DNA from: Chromatiales bacterium
GTDB taxonomy: Bacteria; Pseudomonadota; Gammaproteobacteria; JAGRCI01
DNA length: 54,042 bases
Assembly: GCA_020445565.1 (NCBI GenBank)
Contig: JAGRGI010000017.1
Location: forward strand, 1 to 54,042
Direction: 5' to 3'
Made by a program: the position numbers and the translations under genes
Notes under the pieces: generated by a model
What the model was told of the DNA's origin: nothing
Seen by the model: only the letters and a program-made list of their open reading frames with translations
Databases searched by the model: none
Shown here: piece after piece, positions 9,326-17,274 of the stretch
Numbering within the stretch: position 1 is the stretch's first letter
How the letters are laid out: the number at the start of each line of letters is the position of its first letter

Positions 9326-10486
9326 TCAGTCCTCGCCGACCAAGTTCGGACTACTGGGCAGGTTGACGATACGGGCCGCCAATCGCTCGGTGGCCGTCAT
9401 CTCCATACTTGGGCAATAGCGGTACATGGGCAAGCGGTGTTGCAAGGTCCAGGCGGGGCGCGCCTGTATACCCAACTTCTCGGCCCGATCCAGCAGGGCG
9501 TCCCGCACCCCCTCACCCACCAACAGGGTATTGAGCCAGTAGTTCGAGTCGGCGTCAGGCGGTTCCTCCACAAAACGGGCATCCGAACAATCCACGAACG
9601 CCTCCTGGTAGCGTTGGGCCAGCATTCGCTTGCGCCGAAGCAAGTCGTTCAGCGCCTCCATTTGGGCGAGTCCCAGGGCCGCGTTGAGATTGGGCATTCG
9701 GTAATTAAACCCGGTTTCGTCATGGAACAGTTCACGATGACCGGCTACCTTGGCGGTGGTCGCCAGGTGGCGTGCCCGCCGTGCCAGATCCTGATCGTTG
9801 GTGAGAACCGCACCACCACCGCCGGTGGTGATGATTTTGTTACCGTTGAAACTCAGTGCCGCAACCCGTCCCCAGTGGCCGACATGCAGGCCCTGGTATC
9901 GGGTGCCCAGGGCCTCGGCAGCGTCCTCTACCAGCGTCAGACCATAGCGAGAGCAGATCTCGGCCAAGGCATCGAGCCTGTTGGGATGGCCGAAGCTATG
10001 CATGGCGACGAGGGCACGCAACGGCTTGCCAGTGAACGCGTTGCACGCCTGACCGTCGATCTCGACAAGGATCTCGCGTAGATAAGCGTCGAGCGCCTGC
10101 GGATCGGGACCGAGATCGCTCTCGTCAGCCGCAATGAAATGGGGTGTCGCCTGGCAGTAGCGAATGGCGTTGCTGGTGGCCACAAAGGTCAGGGCGGGCA
10201 CCAACACCTCATCGCCCGGCTCAACGCCGGCCACCAGCAGGGCGATATGCAGGGCCGCTGTGCCATTGACGGTGGCAACGGCATGGGCCACGCCGGTGTA
10301 CGAACTCAACGCGCTTTCAAACCGGTCGACATAGGCCCCCACGGACGATACCCAACCGCTGTCCAGGCAGTCCTTCACATACGCCCACTCGTGCCCCTGG
10401 AAGCTGGGTTCGTGCAATGGCCAGGGACCTTCACCCTGTGGCAGACAGCCTCGCAGTCTGGCCAGTATGTCGTCGATCGGGTTCAC
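9326..10486 (-). CDS. legC: LegC-family PLP-dependent sugar aminotransferase
   Basis: This enzyme transfers an amino group to C4 of a UDP-4-keto-6-deoxy sugar. The 386-residue product is a DegT/DnrJ/EryC1-fold protein with the LegC-type N-terminus (LPLHEPSF-like segment PWPLHEPSFQGHEWAYVKDC), the PLP-anchoring Asp (LTLVEDAAEALGT), and the Schiff-base Lys in SFNGNKIITTGGGG. I chose GTG at 10486, which overlaps the legB stop as GTGA; the longer open frame upstream (to 10606) lies inside legB and looks non-native. The GTGA overlap and 4-nt spacing to the next gene mark a tightly coupled operon. Confidence 0.88.
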   Translation of the reverse strand: MNPIDDILARLRGCLPQGEGPWPLHEPSFQGHEWAYVKDCLDSGWVSSVGAYVDRFESALSSYTGVAHAVATVNGTAALHIALLVAGVEPGDEVLVPALTFVATSNAIRYCQATPHFIAADESDLGPDPQALDAYLREILVEIDGQACNAFTGKPLRALVAMHSFGHPNRLDALAEICSRYGLTLVEDAAEALGTRYQGLHVGHWGRVAALSFNGNKIITTGGGGAVLTNDQDLARRARHLATTAKVAGHRELFHDETGFNYRMPNLNAALGLAQMEALNDLLRRKRMLAQRYQEAFVDCSDARFVEEPPDADSNYWLNTLLVGEGVRDALLDRAEKLGIQARPAWTLQHRLPMYRYCPSMEMTATERLAARIVNLPSSPNLVGED

Positions 10487-11493
10487 AACATGTAGGTGTC
10501 CGGGCGGTATCCGGCCAGGTTCTCCGGGCGTTGAAACCACTCTGCCGTACGCCGCAAACCTTCCCGCAGACCGTCCACGCCGGCATAGTTCGGCTGCCAG
10601 GCACACAGTTCGCCGGCCTTGTCATTGGCGGCCCAGAGGCGCTCCACCTCGCTGTCCTTGGGGCGCAGGCGTTGCGGGTCCTCGACGATCTCAACGTGAC
10701 GGCCCATGACCTCGGCAATCATCCCGGCCGTTTCACCGATGGAGATTTCATAACTGCTGCCAACGTTGACGACCTCACCCACCGCCCGGTCGGCGGCCCC
10801 CAGGGCCAGGAAGCCGGCAACCGTGTCGTCCACGTAGTTGAAGTCACGGGTTGGGGAAAGCGCACCCAATTGGATTTGTTCCCTGCCAGCGGCGATCTGG
10901 GTGATGATGGTCGGGATAACCGCCCGTGCAGACTGGCGAGGCCCGTAGGTATTGAAGGGCCGCACCACCGTCACCGGCGTCCCGAAGGAGCGATGGAAGG
11001 CCAGCGCCATCTGGTCGGCACCGATCTTGGTGGCCGAGTAGGGCGATTGACCTTGCAAGGGATGTTCTTCCGTGATGGGCACGAAACGCGCCGTGCCGTA
11101 GACCTCGCTGGTGGAGGTGTGCACTACCCTCTCCACGCCCAGATCCCGCGCGGCCTGGAGAATGTTCAGGGTGCCGCCGATATTGGTGTCGACATAGCTG
11201 TCAGGGGAGTGATAGGAGTACGGAATGGCGATCAGCGCCGCCAAGTGAAATACCGCCTGGCAACCGGTCATCGCCACACGCATGCCATTGGGATCGCGCA
11301 CATCCCCGGCAAAAATATCGAGCTCCCGGCGAATAGCGGGCTCACTGCGATCCAGCCAACCACGCGTGCCGAAGGAGTTGTACATCACCAGGGCACGGAC
11401 GTTTGCCCCCAAGCGAACCAGGGCCTCGGCAAGATGCGACCCGATAAAACCGTCCGCACCGGTCACCAGCACACGCTTTCCCGCCAGATTCAC
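10483..11493 (-). CDS. legB: NAD-dependent sugar-nucleotide 4,6-dehydratase, LegB-like
   Basis: The first gene of the operon encodes a 336-residue extended SDR. It shows the NAD-binding GADGFIGSHL motif, the catalytic TSTSEVYG and YSATK (Tyr and Lys), and the RPFNTYGPRQSARAVIPTII segment seen in LegB-type dehydratases, where the enzyme converts a UDP-HexNAc into the 4-keto-6-deoxy form. I set the GTG start at 11493 because MNLAGKRVLVTGADG-type N-termini are normal; the open frame extends far upstream to 13242 but that part crosses a plus-strand gene and is not protein-like. It diverges from the aminotransferase gene at 11677. Confidence 0.87.
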   Translation of the reverse strand: MNLAGKRVLVTGADGFIGSHLAEALVRLGANVRALVMYNSFGTRGWLDRSEPAIRRELDIFAGDVRDPNGMRVAMTGCQAVFHLAALIAIPYSYHSPDSYVDTNIGGTLNILQAARDLGVERVVHTSTSEVYGTARFVPITEEHPLQGQSPYSATKIGADQMALAFHRSFGTPVTVVRPFNTYGPRQSARAVIPTIITQIAAGREQIQLGALSPTRDFNYVDDTVAGFLALGAADRAVGEVVNVGSSYEISIGETAGMIAEVMGRHVEIVEDPQRLRPKDSEVERLWAANDKAGELCAWQPNYAGVDGLREGLRRTAEWFQRPENLAGYRPDTYML

Positions 11494-11676
11494 CCCGTAT
11501 CCCCCAACAGTCAATAATCGCCAATGAACGTATAGGCGTTCCGGGATAGTCGATCGGTTTGCGGAAGCGCCTGACATGATGGCTGCGCGTTTTCGTCCCC
11601 GCCATCGTTGGCAAATCAGAATAGCAGAGCCGCGGCTATACTCACGTTCTTCAATTCTCCCAGTAGGATGCGATCC

Positions 11677-12765
11677 ATGAACTTTATCGACCTGAAGGCG
11701 CAATATCTTGAGATCCAGGATGACGTACTCGCCGGCATCCGCAAGGTGCTCGAAAGCGGCCAGTACATCCTTGGCCCCGAGGTGCGGGAGCTGGAGCAGA
11801 AACTGGCGCAGTACGTGGGTACGGAGTACTGCCTGGGACTTTCCAGCGGTACCGATGCCCTGGTCGTTGCTTTGATGGCCCTGGATATCGGCCCTGGCGA
11901 CGAGGTCATCACCACCGCTTTCAGCTTCATCGCCACCGGCGAGGCCATCGCCCTGGTGGGCGCCAAGCCTGTGTTTGTGGACATCGATCCCAAGTCCTAC
12001 AACGTGACGGCCGAGACCATCGCCCCGGCCATCACGCCGCGTACCAAGGCCATCATGCCGGTTTCGCTCTATGGCCAATGCGCGGACTACGACGCCATCA
12101 ACGACTTGGCGGCGGAGCACGGCCTGACAGTGATCGAAGACGCGGCCCAAAGTTTTGGCGCCACCTACAAGGGCCGCCAGTCCTGCGGCCTGACCACCAT
12201 CGGCTGCACCAGTTTTTTCCCCTCCAAACCCCTGGGATGCTACGGCGATGGCGGCGCGGTTTTCACCAACGATGCGACCCTGGACAAGCTCATGCGGGAG
12301 ATCTACCTGCACGGCCAGGATCGCCGCTATCATCACGCCCGGCTGGGCATCAACGGCCGACTGGATACGGTCCAAGCCGCCGTGTTGCTCGCCAAGCTGC
12401 CTCACTTTGCGGATGAGGTCGTGAAACGCGCCGTGATCGGCAAACGTTATTCCGAGGCACTGAAAGACGTGGTCACTACGCCCTGGATCAGCCCCGACAA
12501 CACCAGCGTCTACGCCCAATACACCATCCAGGTCGACAATCGGGACGCCGTGCAACAGGGCTTGCAGGAAAAAGGTATCCCCACCGCCGTGCATTACCCC
12601 ATTCCATTGAACAAACAACCCGCCATGGGCAGCAACGAGGCCCGGGTCCCCCACGCGGAGGCAGCGGCAGAGCGGGTTATCAGCCTGCCCATGTCGCCGT
12701 GGTTGACGCAGGACGACCAGGATCGGGTAATCGAGGCGGTTCGGGAGGTGGTTGCCTGCGGCTAG
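11677..12765 (+). CDS. DegT/DnrJ/EryC1-family sugar aminotransferase (WbpE-like)
   Basis: This 362-residue PLP enzyme aminates a keto-sugar nucleotide for surface glycan synthesis. It starts MNFIDLKAQYLEIQDDVLAG, and carries the substrate/PLP motifs SSGTDALVVALMALDIGPGD, VIEDAAQSFGATY and the Schiff-base Lys in FFPSKPLGCYGDGG. The sequence is closest in feel to WbpE-type 3-aminotransferases. The ATG at 11677 has an AGGA Shine-Dalgarno 8 nt upstream; the longer open frame begins before that without support. It is divergent from legB, with 183 nt between, and is distinct from LegC, so the locus has two different sugar aminotransferases. Confidence 0.9.
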   Translation: MNFIDLKAQYLEIQDDVLAGIRKVLESGQYILGPEVRELEQKLAQYVGTEYCLGLSSGTDALVVALMALDIGPGDEVITTAFSFIATGEAIALVGAKPVFVDIDPKSYNVTAETIAPAITPRTKAIMPVSLYGQCADYDAINDLAAEHGLTVIEDAAQSFGATYKGRQSCGLTTIGCTSFFPSKPLGCYGDGGAVFTNDATLDKLMREIYLHGQDRRYHHARLGINGRLDTVQAAVLLAKLPHFADEVVKRAVIGKRYSEALKDVVTTPWISPDNTSVYAQYTIQVDNRDAVQQGLQEKGIPTAVHYPIPLNKQPAMGSNEARVPHAEAAAERVISLPMSPWLTQDDQDRVIEAVREVVACG

Positions 12766-12815
12766 CCAGCTGTACAGCGACTCAGATCGGGCCTGCGTGC
12801 GGGCCCGCAAACCAT

Positions 12816-13127
12816 CTAATCGAAATGTCCCAGCGGACGGCCGAAGACCTGATAAGCAGGTTCTTCCACCAAGCGGCGCTGTGCCTCTTGCGTATTGCCT
12901 CCGGCGGCACTGAAGGGAAATGAAATGCCATAGAGGACTGCCCCGACCGCGGTGCCCACCAACATCAACGGACGAACCACCACGGTATCGAACACCATCG
13001 CCTCGGCGGACGGCTTGCCATGATAGGTGGCGCCCTCCCCGGCCATGGCAGAACCCGACGACGCCATGACCAAGACAACCGCCATGGGAAGTTGCTTCCA
13101 CTGTTTGCCGATACGACGAGGAACCAT
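12816..13127 (-). CDS. Small exported or membrane protein of unknown function
   Basis: The 103-residue product has a signal peptide (basic MVPRRIGKQWK, hydrophobic core, cleavage near SAMAGE) and one further hydrophobic stretch (VVVRPLMLVGTAVGAVLYGI). The segment RPLMLVGTAVG...SFPFSAAGGN followed by EEPAYQVFGRPLG resembles a small conserved proteobacterial family that is often left as hypothetical. I know no function. A short SD-like AGAAGCC lies upstream of the ATG. It lies downstream of pspA on the same strand but is separated from it by the inverted repeat at 13256-13329. Confidence 0.7.
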   Translation of the reverse strand: MVPRRIGKQWKQLPMAVVLVMASSGSAMAGEGATYHGKPSAEAMVFDTVVVRPLMLVGTAVGAVLYGISFPFSAAGGNTQEAQRRLVEEPAYQVFGRPLGHFD

Positions 13128-13255
13128 GGCTTCTCTCCAGAAAGGGAAACGGTGCCTGTACTTTAGTCCATTGGCGCCACTGCGTCACATCGGCCCGATC
13201 ATGAAAAAATCCCTGGAGGCGAGGCCGGCGGCCCAATGCCATTACGTTTGGACAT

Positions 13256-13329
13256 TGCCACTAAGCGGGTGGGCGATTCGGGGTACCCGGACCGGGTACC
13301 CCGGAGCGTAAACACCTAGCTTAGTGGCA
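13256..13329. repeat. Nested perfect inverted repeats (74-nt cruciform/hairpin)
   Basis: Outer arms TGCCACTAAGC (13256-13266) and GCTTAGTGGCA (13319-13329) are perfect inverted copies. The pairing continues with GGGTG (13267-13271) against CACCT (13313-13317) with one bulge. Inside is a second perfect 12-bp inverted repeat, CGGGGTACCCGG and CCGGGTACCCCG (13279-13290 and 13292-13303) around a single A. It lies in the 232-nt gap between pspA and the small exported gene. No T-tract follows, so it is not a classic terminator. Confidence 0.8.
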
Positions 13330-13359
13330 TTGGCTGCCTGCCCCACCCATCGTGGATGC

Positions 13360-14049
13360 CTAAGCAAGCGCTTGCTTGGCCCGAAGTCTATTCAAAACCT
13401 CTCTGGCATCGGTTTGCGCGCCGCCGTTCGGCACCGGGTCGTCCAGCCCCATGTCGCGCGCCAGTCCCCTTTCAACCTCCCTGGACGCATTCAAGCGATC
13501 GGCCGTGGACTGCTGCATTGCGCGAATACGGTCTGTGGTACATCCAATATCGTTCAGACGTTCATCCAGGCCGTAGCGTCGCTGCTCCAGATTGACCGAA
13601 GCCCGTTGCGCATGGGCGGTGGCCTTCAGCAGGCCCAGCTCCCGCCGCTGGGACTTGACCTGATTCAGGGCAGCCGCCAGGGCCCCACGCACATCATGCT
13701 CGTGGCGTTCCAGTTGCGCCAGGGCGGCGCGTTCGCGTTGCAAAGTGGCTTCGTCAGTGGCGATACGCTCGGCCAGACGCAGGGCGGCTGCCTCATCGTC
13801 CTGCGCCAACAGCTCCCTGGCCCTGCTCTCCCGCTCGGCGATCGCGGTCGTCAGCCTGTCCACTTCACGCCGCACGGCGATCTTCTCGGCAACCACGGCG
13901 GTAAGATCACGGCGGGCCTGATCCAGTGTGGCCTCGCATTCATAGAGTTGTTGTTCCAGCAGGCGCAGGGCGTTGGCGTCGATCACGCCCTGCGCGACTT
14001 CCCGTGCACCGCCGCGGGCGATGGTCAGTAGTTGGGCTACCAGTTTCAT
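13360..14049 (-). CDS. PspA/IM30-family envelope stress protein
   Basis: The 229-residue protein is almost wholly charged alpha-helix with coiled-coil heptads, as in PspA/IM30 proteins that oligomerise on the inner membrane and protect it (a bacterial ESCRT-III relative). The N-terminus MKLVAQLLTIARGGAREVAQ is a likely amphipathic helix. Cys residues occur in YECEATLD and DIGCTTD. It is divergent from E. coli PspA and may be a more distant branch. The last codons form a 16-nt perfect palindrome (13362-13377). It follows the yiaA-like gene by 12 nt, so the two are probably one operon. Confidence 0.82.
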   Translation of the reverse strand: MKLVAQLLTIARGGAREVAQGVIDANALRLLEQQLYECEATLDQARRDLTAVVAEKIAVRREVDRLTTAIAERESRARELLAQDDEAAALRLAERIATDEATLQRERAALAQLERHEHDVRGALAAALNQVKSQRRELGLLKATAHAQRASVNLEQRRYGLDERLNDIGCTTDRIRAMQQSTADRLNASREVERGLARDMGLDDPVPNGGAQTDAREVLNRLRAKQALA

Positions 14050-14061
14050 AGTCGTGCTCCT

Positions 14062-14334
14062 TTACTCGGAATATTCCTGCAACATGCGGCTGGTGCGGGC
14101 GTCGTTGATGCGGTTGATCAGGCGACGGGCTTCGTGGTCATCGCGCAGCGTCTTGGAAAGCGTGATGGTGGCGCTGACCAGGAACAGCGAGCAGAGCGCA
14201 AAATAGCCTTGCACCATCAGTCCGCCGGGCATGAACAGAATGCCTGACCCCATGGCCACAAGGGCGATGACGAAGGCGGCCTTCACATAGAACAACCAAC
14301 CGGTGGAACTGCTTTGGATATCGTTGGGATCCAT
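14062..14334 (-). CDS. YiaA/YiaB-family two-helix inner membrane protein
   Basis: The 90-residue product has two transmembrane helices (about 12-32 and 40-60) in the YiaAB pattern: GWLFYVKAAFVIALVAMGSG, then GYFALCSLFLVSATITLSKTLRDDHEA. Family function is unknown. I chose the ATG at 14334 because AGGTG stands 6 nt upstream and the sequence becomes membrane-like at once; the open frame extends to 14529 but that extension is arginine/proline-rich and not protein-like. It is the first gene of a likely yiaA-pspA operon, which suggests a role at the membrane under stress (inference). Confidence 0.82.
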   Translation of the reverse strand: MDPNDIQSSSTGWLFYVKAAFVIALVAMGSGILFMPGGLMVQGYFALCSLFLVSATITLSKTLRDDHEARRLINRINDARTSRMLQEYSE

Positions 14335-14561
14335 TGTACTGCACCTCATTTCTGGTGATGTTTCCCGCCCGTTCGGCGGGGCTCGGGTACAGTGATACGT
14401 CGCCCTGGCCTGCTCTGGCAACGCGATCGTCGCGGGTCGTGGGGCATGGTTCCGAGGGTAGCGAAATACGCTACCCCCGAAGGTCGAATGGGCCTTGGGG
14501 ATGGAAGGGAGACTTACGCTATGATGCAATCTGGCCCTCTCGACCGATACTCACGCCATCG

Positions 14562-15260
14562 ATGAATTACCGAGTCCGTATCAGCTCCCGTGCCAAAAAC
14601 GTCCGCCTGATGATCTCCCGCGCCGGGCTGGAGGTGGTCATTCCCCGGGGTTTCGATCCAGACAATGTTCCCTCCATCGTTGACCGGCATCGCGCGTGGA
14701 TCGACAGACACCTGAAAAAACGGCGCGACACCTCGCCACTGCCGCCCGTCGACAACGCTCTGCCCGATCGTATCGAGCTTGCCGCAGTCGGCAAGGCATG
14801 GACCATCGAATACCAGGACCGGTCTGGCGACTCGGTGTGGATTGAGGAGTTTGCGGGTAGCCATGTAAAGGTCTGGGGCAATCTCAGCAATCCCGCCACC
14901 AGCAGGGAATTGCTGCGCAAGTGGCTGCTGCGTACCGCGAAGAAGATCTTCGCTCCTTGGCTGAAGGCTTTGTCGGCAGAAACCGGTTTGGACTATGCGC
15001 GACTACAGGTGCGAACCCAGAAAAGCCGCTGGGGCAGTTGCTCCAGCTCCGGCACCATCAGCTTGAATGCCAAGCTCCTTTTCATGCCACCGGAACTGGT
15101 GCGCCATGTGATGATTCACGAGCTTTGCCACACCGTACACCCCAACCATTCACACAGTTTCTGGGCACTGGTGGCGCGACACGACCCGGACTATCGGTCT
15201 CTGAAGCGGCGTCTGAACGAAGCGGGAAAGGCGATTCCCAGGTGGGTGACATACCGCTGA
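14562..15260 (+). CDS. YgjP-like (M48-related, DUF45) zinc metallopeptidase
   Basis: This 232-residue protein carries the zinc-protease motif HELCH (His186, Glu187, His190), with a third ligand probably in NHSHSFW just after it. The preceding SRWGSCSSSGTISLNAKLLF is diagnostic of the YgjP/DUF45 family (metal-dependent hydrolase or SprT-like). The N-terminal RVRISSRAKNVRLMISRAGL also fits. No signal peptide is visible, so it is probably cytoplasmic. The ATG at 14562 was preferred over the upstream frame opening at 14334 because family members begin at this position. The substrate is not known. Confidence 0.88.
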   Translation: MNYRVRISSRAKNVRLMISRAGLEVVIPRGFDPDNVPSIVDRHRAWIDRHLKKRRDTSPLPPVDNALPDRIELAAVGKAWTIEYQDRSGDSVWIEEFAGSHVKVWGNLSNPATSRELLRKWLLRTAKKIFAPWLKALSAETGLDYARLQVRTQKSRWGSCSSSGTISLNAKLLFMPPELVRHVMIHELCHTVHPNHSHSFWALVARHDPDYRSLKRRLNEAGKAIPRWVTYR

Positions 15261-15337
15261 TTGTTTGCTTTTCAGACCATAGGCAGAGAATGGATTTATG
15301 TTCGCCTCAAAGACCGGGCGGCAGGTCAACGGACCGA

Positions 15338-15853
15338 TCAGGTAGCCACGGATAGCTTGTCTGGTGTCGCAGGCCCGTCACTGGGCAGACTTCGCAACCA
15401 CAGTAGAAAGACGATAAGCGCATCGAGCATGATCAGCGCCTGCCAGGCGTACAGATGGGCCCATTCAAAGATCTCCTTATCCCACTGCCCGATATAGAAC
15501 AGGCTGATGATACGCACCAGATTGAGGAGCTGGATAGCGAAGAAACCCGCCACCAGACCGATGACACGACTGCGCCAGGGCGCGGGGTAGGCAAGCACCG
15601 CGGCGATGAGGACGATCATGGCTTCCACGCCGTTGCAGCCCGCTTCGATGGAGATGCCGAACCCTGTGGCCATGCTGCGCAAAATCTTGCCGCTGGACAC
15701 CACATCGGGATCGAAGGGCAACACCAGCGCGGCGCTGATGCGTGCCAGGGTATCGGTCCAGGGAATCACCACATACTGCTGACCGTAGGGAGTGAGTTCT
15801 GCGGTAAACAGCAGCAGGAGAATCACCAGAAAGAGAACCAGGAAGCGGACCAT
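15338..15853 (-). CDS. xrtH: Exosortase H-like membrane transpeptidase
   Basis: Exosortases are multi-pass membrane proteases that process proteins with a C-terminal sorting tail. The 171-residue product is short for an exosortase and has about five hydrophobic segments. The candidate catalytic residues are Cys73 in the motif EAGCNGVEAM, Arg114 in LLNLVRIISLFY, and His133 in WAHLYAW. This combination and size match the XrtH type, whose known targets carry an IPTLxxWG-CTERM tail. No such target is in this window. It starts 6 nt after metY ends on the same strand, so it may be cotranscribed with an unrelated gene. Confidence 0.87.
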   Translation of the reverse strand: MVRFLVLFLVILLLLFTAELTPYGQQYVVIPWTDTLARISAALVLPFDPDVVSSGKILRSMATGFGISIEAGCNGVEAMIVLIAAVLAYPAPWRSRVIGLVAGFFAIQLLNLVRIISLFYIGQWDKEIFEWAHLYAWQALIMLDALIVFLLWLRSLPSDGPATPDKLSVAT

Positions 15854-15859
15854 ATCGGT

Positions 15860-17134
15860 TCAGCCCGCGGCCGCCAGCGCCTGCTCGACATCGGCCAGAA
15901 TGTCGTCGATATGCTCCAGGCCGACGGACAAGCGCACCAAGTCCTCGGACACCCCGGCGCTGGCCAATTCCTCAGCGGACAACTGGCGATGGGTGGTGGT
16001 GGCCGGGTGACAGGCCAACGATTTGGCATCACCGATATTGACCAGGCGAACCACCAGATTGAGCGCGTCGATGAAACGGGCGCCGGCCTCGCGACCGCCG
16101 CGAATGCCAAAGCTAAGGATGGCCGAGGCCCGGCCGCCCATGTACTTCTGCGCCAGATGGTGTTCCGGGTGGTCGGGCAGGCCGGCATAACGCACCCATT
16201 CCACATTGGCCTGCCCCTTCAGAAATTCCGCCACCTTCAGGGCATTCTCACAATGGCGGTCCATGCGCACGGGCAGGGTTTCGATACCTTGCAGAATCAG
16301 AAAGCTATTCATGGGGGAAATGGCCGCGCCCATGTTGCGAAGCGGCACCACGCGGGCGCGGCCGATATAGGCGGCTGGCCCCAGGGCCTCGGTATAGACC
16401 ACGCCGTGGTAGCTGGGGTCCGGCTCGTTCAGACGCGCAAAGCGAGCCTTGTGGTCTGCCCAGGGAAACTTGCCGGAATCGACGATGACGCCACCAATGG
16501 TGGTGCCGTGGCCGCCCATGTATTTGGTCAGGGCATGCACGATGATGTCGGCGCCGTGCTCGATGGGACGCCACAGATACGGCGACGGAACGGTATTGTC
16601 GACGATCAGCGGCACCCCATGGGCATGGGCCAAGTCCGCCATCGCGGCAATGTCGATGATATTGCCCGCCGGGTTGCCGACGGTTTCGCAGAATACCGCC
16701 TTGGTGTTTGCGTCGATCTGGGCCGCCATGGCGTCCAGATCGTCGTATCGGCAAAACCGCACGCCGATGCCGTAACGCGGCAGGGTATGGGCGAACAGAT
16801 TGTAGGTGCCGCCGTAGAGCGTGCTGGTGGTGACGATATTGTCTCCAGCCTCGGCGATGGTGAGGATGGCGTAGGTGATCGCCGCCATGCCGGAGGCCAG
16901 CCCCAGACCGCCAATGCCGCCTTCCATGGCCGCGACGCGCTCTTCGAGCACCGCGGTGGTGGGGTTCATGATGCGGGTGTAAATATTGCCCTGCACCTTC
17001 AGATCGAACAGGTCCGCACCGTGTTGGGTGTCATCGAAGGCATAGCTGGTGGTCTGGTAGATCGGAACGGCCACGGCCTTGGTCGTGGGGTCCGGAGAGT
17101 ATCCGCCGTGAATCGCCAAGGTCTCGATTTTCAT
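15860..17134 (-). CDS. metY: O-acetylhomoserine sulfhydrylase (MetY-type)
   Basis: This PLP enzyme of the Cys/Met-metabolism family makes homocysteine directly from an activated homoserine and sulfide. The 424-residue length is typical of MetY; MetB and MetC are shorter. It shows YTRIMNPTTAVLEERVAAMEGG, GGTYNLF, the PLP-binding DNTVPSPYLWRPIEHGADI, and the Schiff-base Lys in VHALTKYMGGHGTTIGG. O-succinylhomoserine specificity cannot be excluded. I chose the ATG at 17134 (MKIETLAIHGGY) rather than 17164. It is followed 6 nt later by xrtH. Confidence 0.93.
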   Translation of the reverse strand: MKIETLAIHGGYSPDPTTKAVAVPIYQTTSYAFDDTQHGADLFDLKVQGNIYTRIMNPTTAVLEERVAAMEGGIGGLGLASGMAAITYAILTIAEAGDNIVTTSTLYGGTYNLFAHTLPRYGIGVRFCRYDDLDAMAAQIDANTKAVFCETVGNPAGNIIDIAAMADLAHAHGVPLIVDNTVPSPYLWRPIEHGADIIVHALTKYMGGHGTTIGGVIVDSGKFPWADHKARFARLNEPDPSYHGVVYTEALGPAAYIGRARVVPLRNMGAAISPMNSFLILQGIETLPVRMDRHCENALKVAEFLKGQANVEWVRYAGLPDHPEHHLAQKYMGGRASAILSFGIRGGREAGARFIDALNLVVRLVNIGDAKSLACHPATTTHRQLSAEELASAGVSEDLVRLSVGLEHIDDILADVEQALAAAG

Positions 17135-17274
17135 ACTCCACCCTCTCGTTTTATTGCAGGACAACCGGCAGACCCGCCAAGTGCCCGAAGCGGAGATGCC
17201 TGTAGTTAGAACCCACTAATGGTAGCAGCCGATGGTAATGGTGTATCGGGACGGCACTGGGGTATCGTCGCGCC

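Noticed and set aside
11494..13242. Long upstream extension of the legB reading frame
   Set aside because: It lies opposite the DegT aminotransferase gene on the plus strand, has no recognisable domain, and ends where a normal GTG start for legB exists.
15455..17209. 584-codon plus-strand frame opposite metY and xrtH
   Set aside because: It is the antisense shadow of two convincing genes and has no family features.
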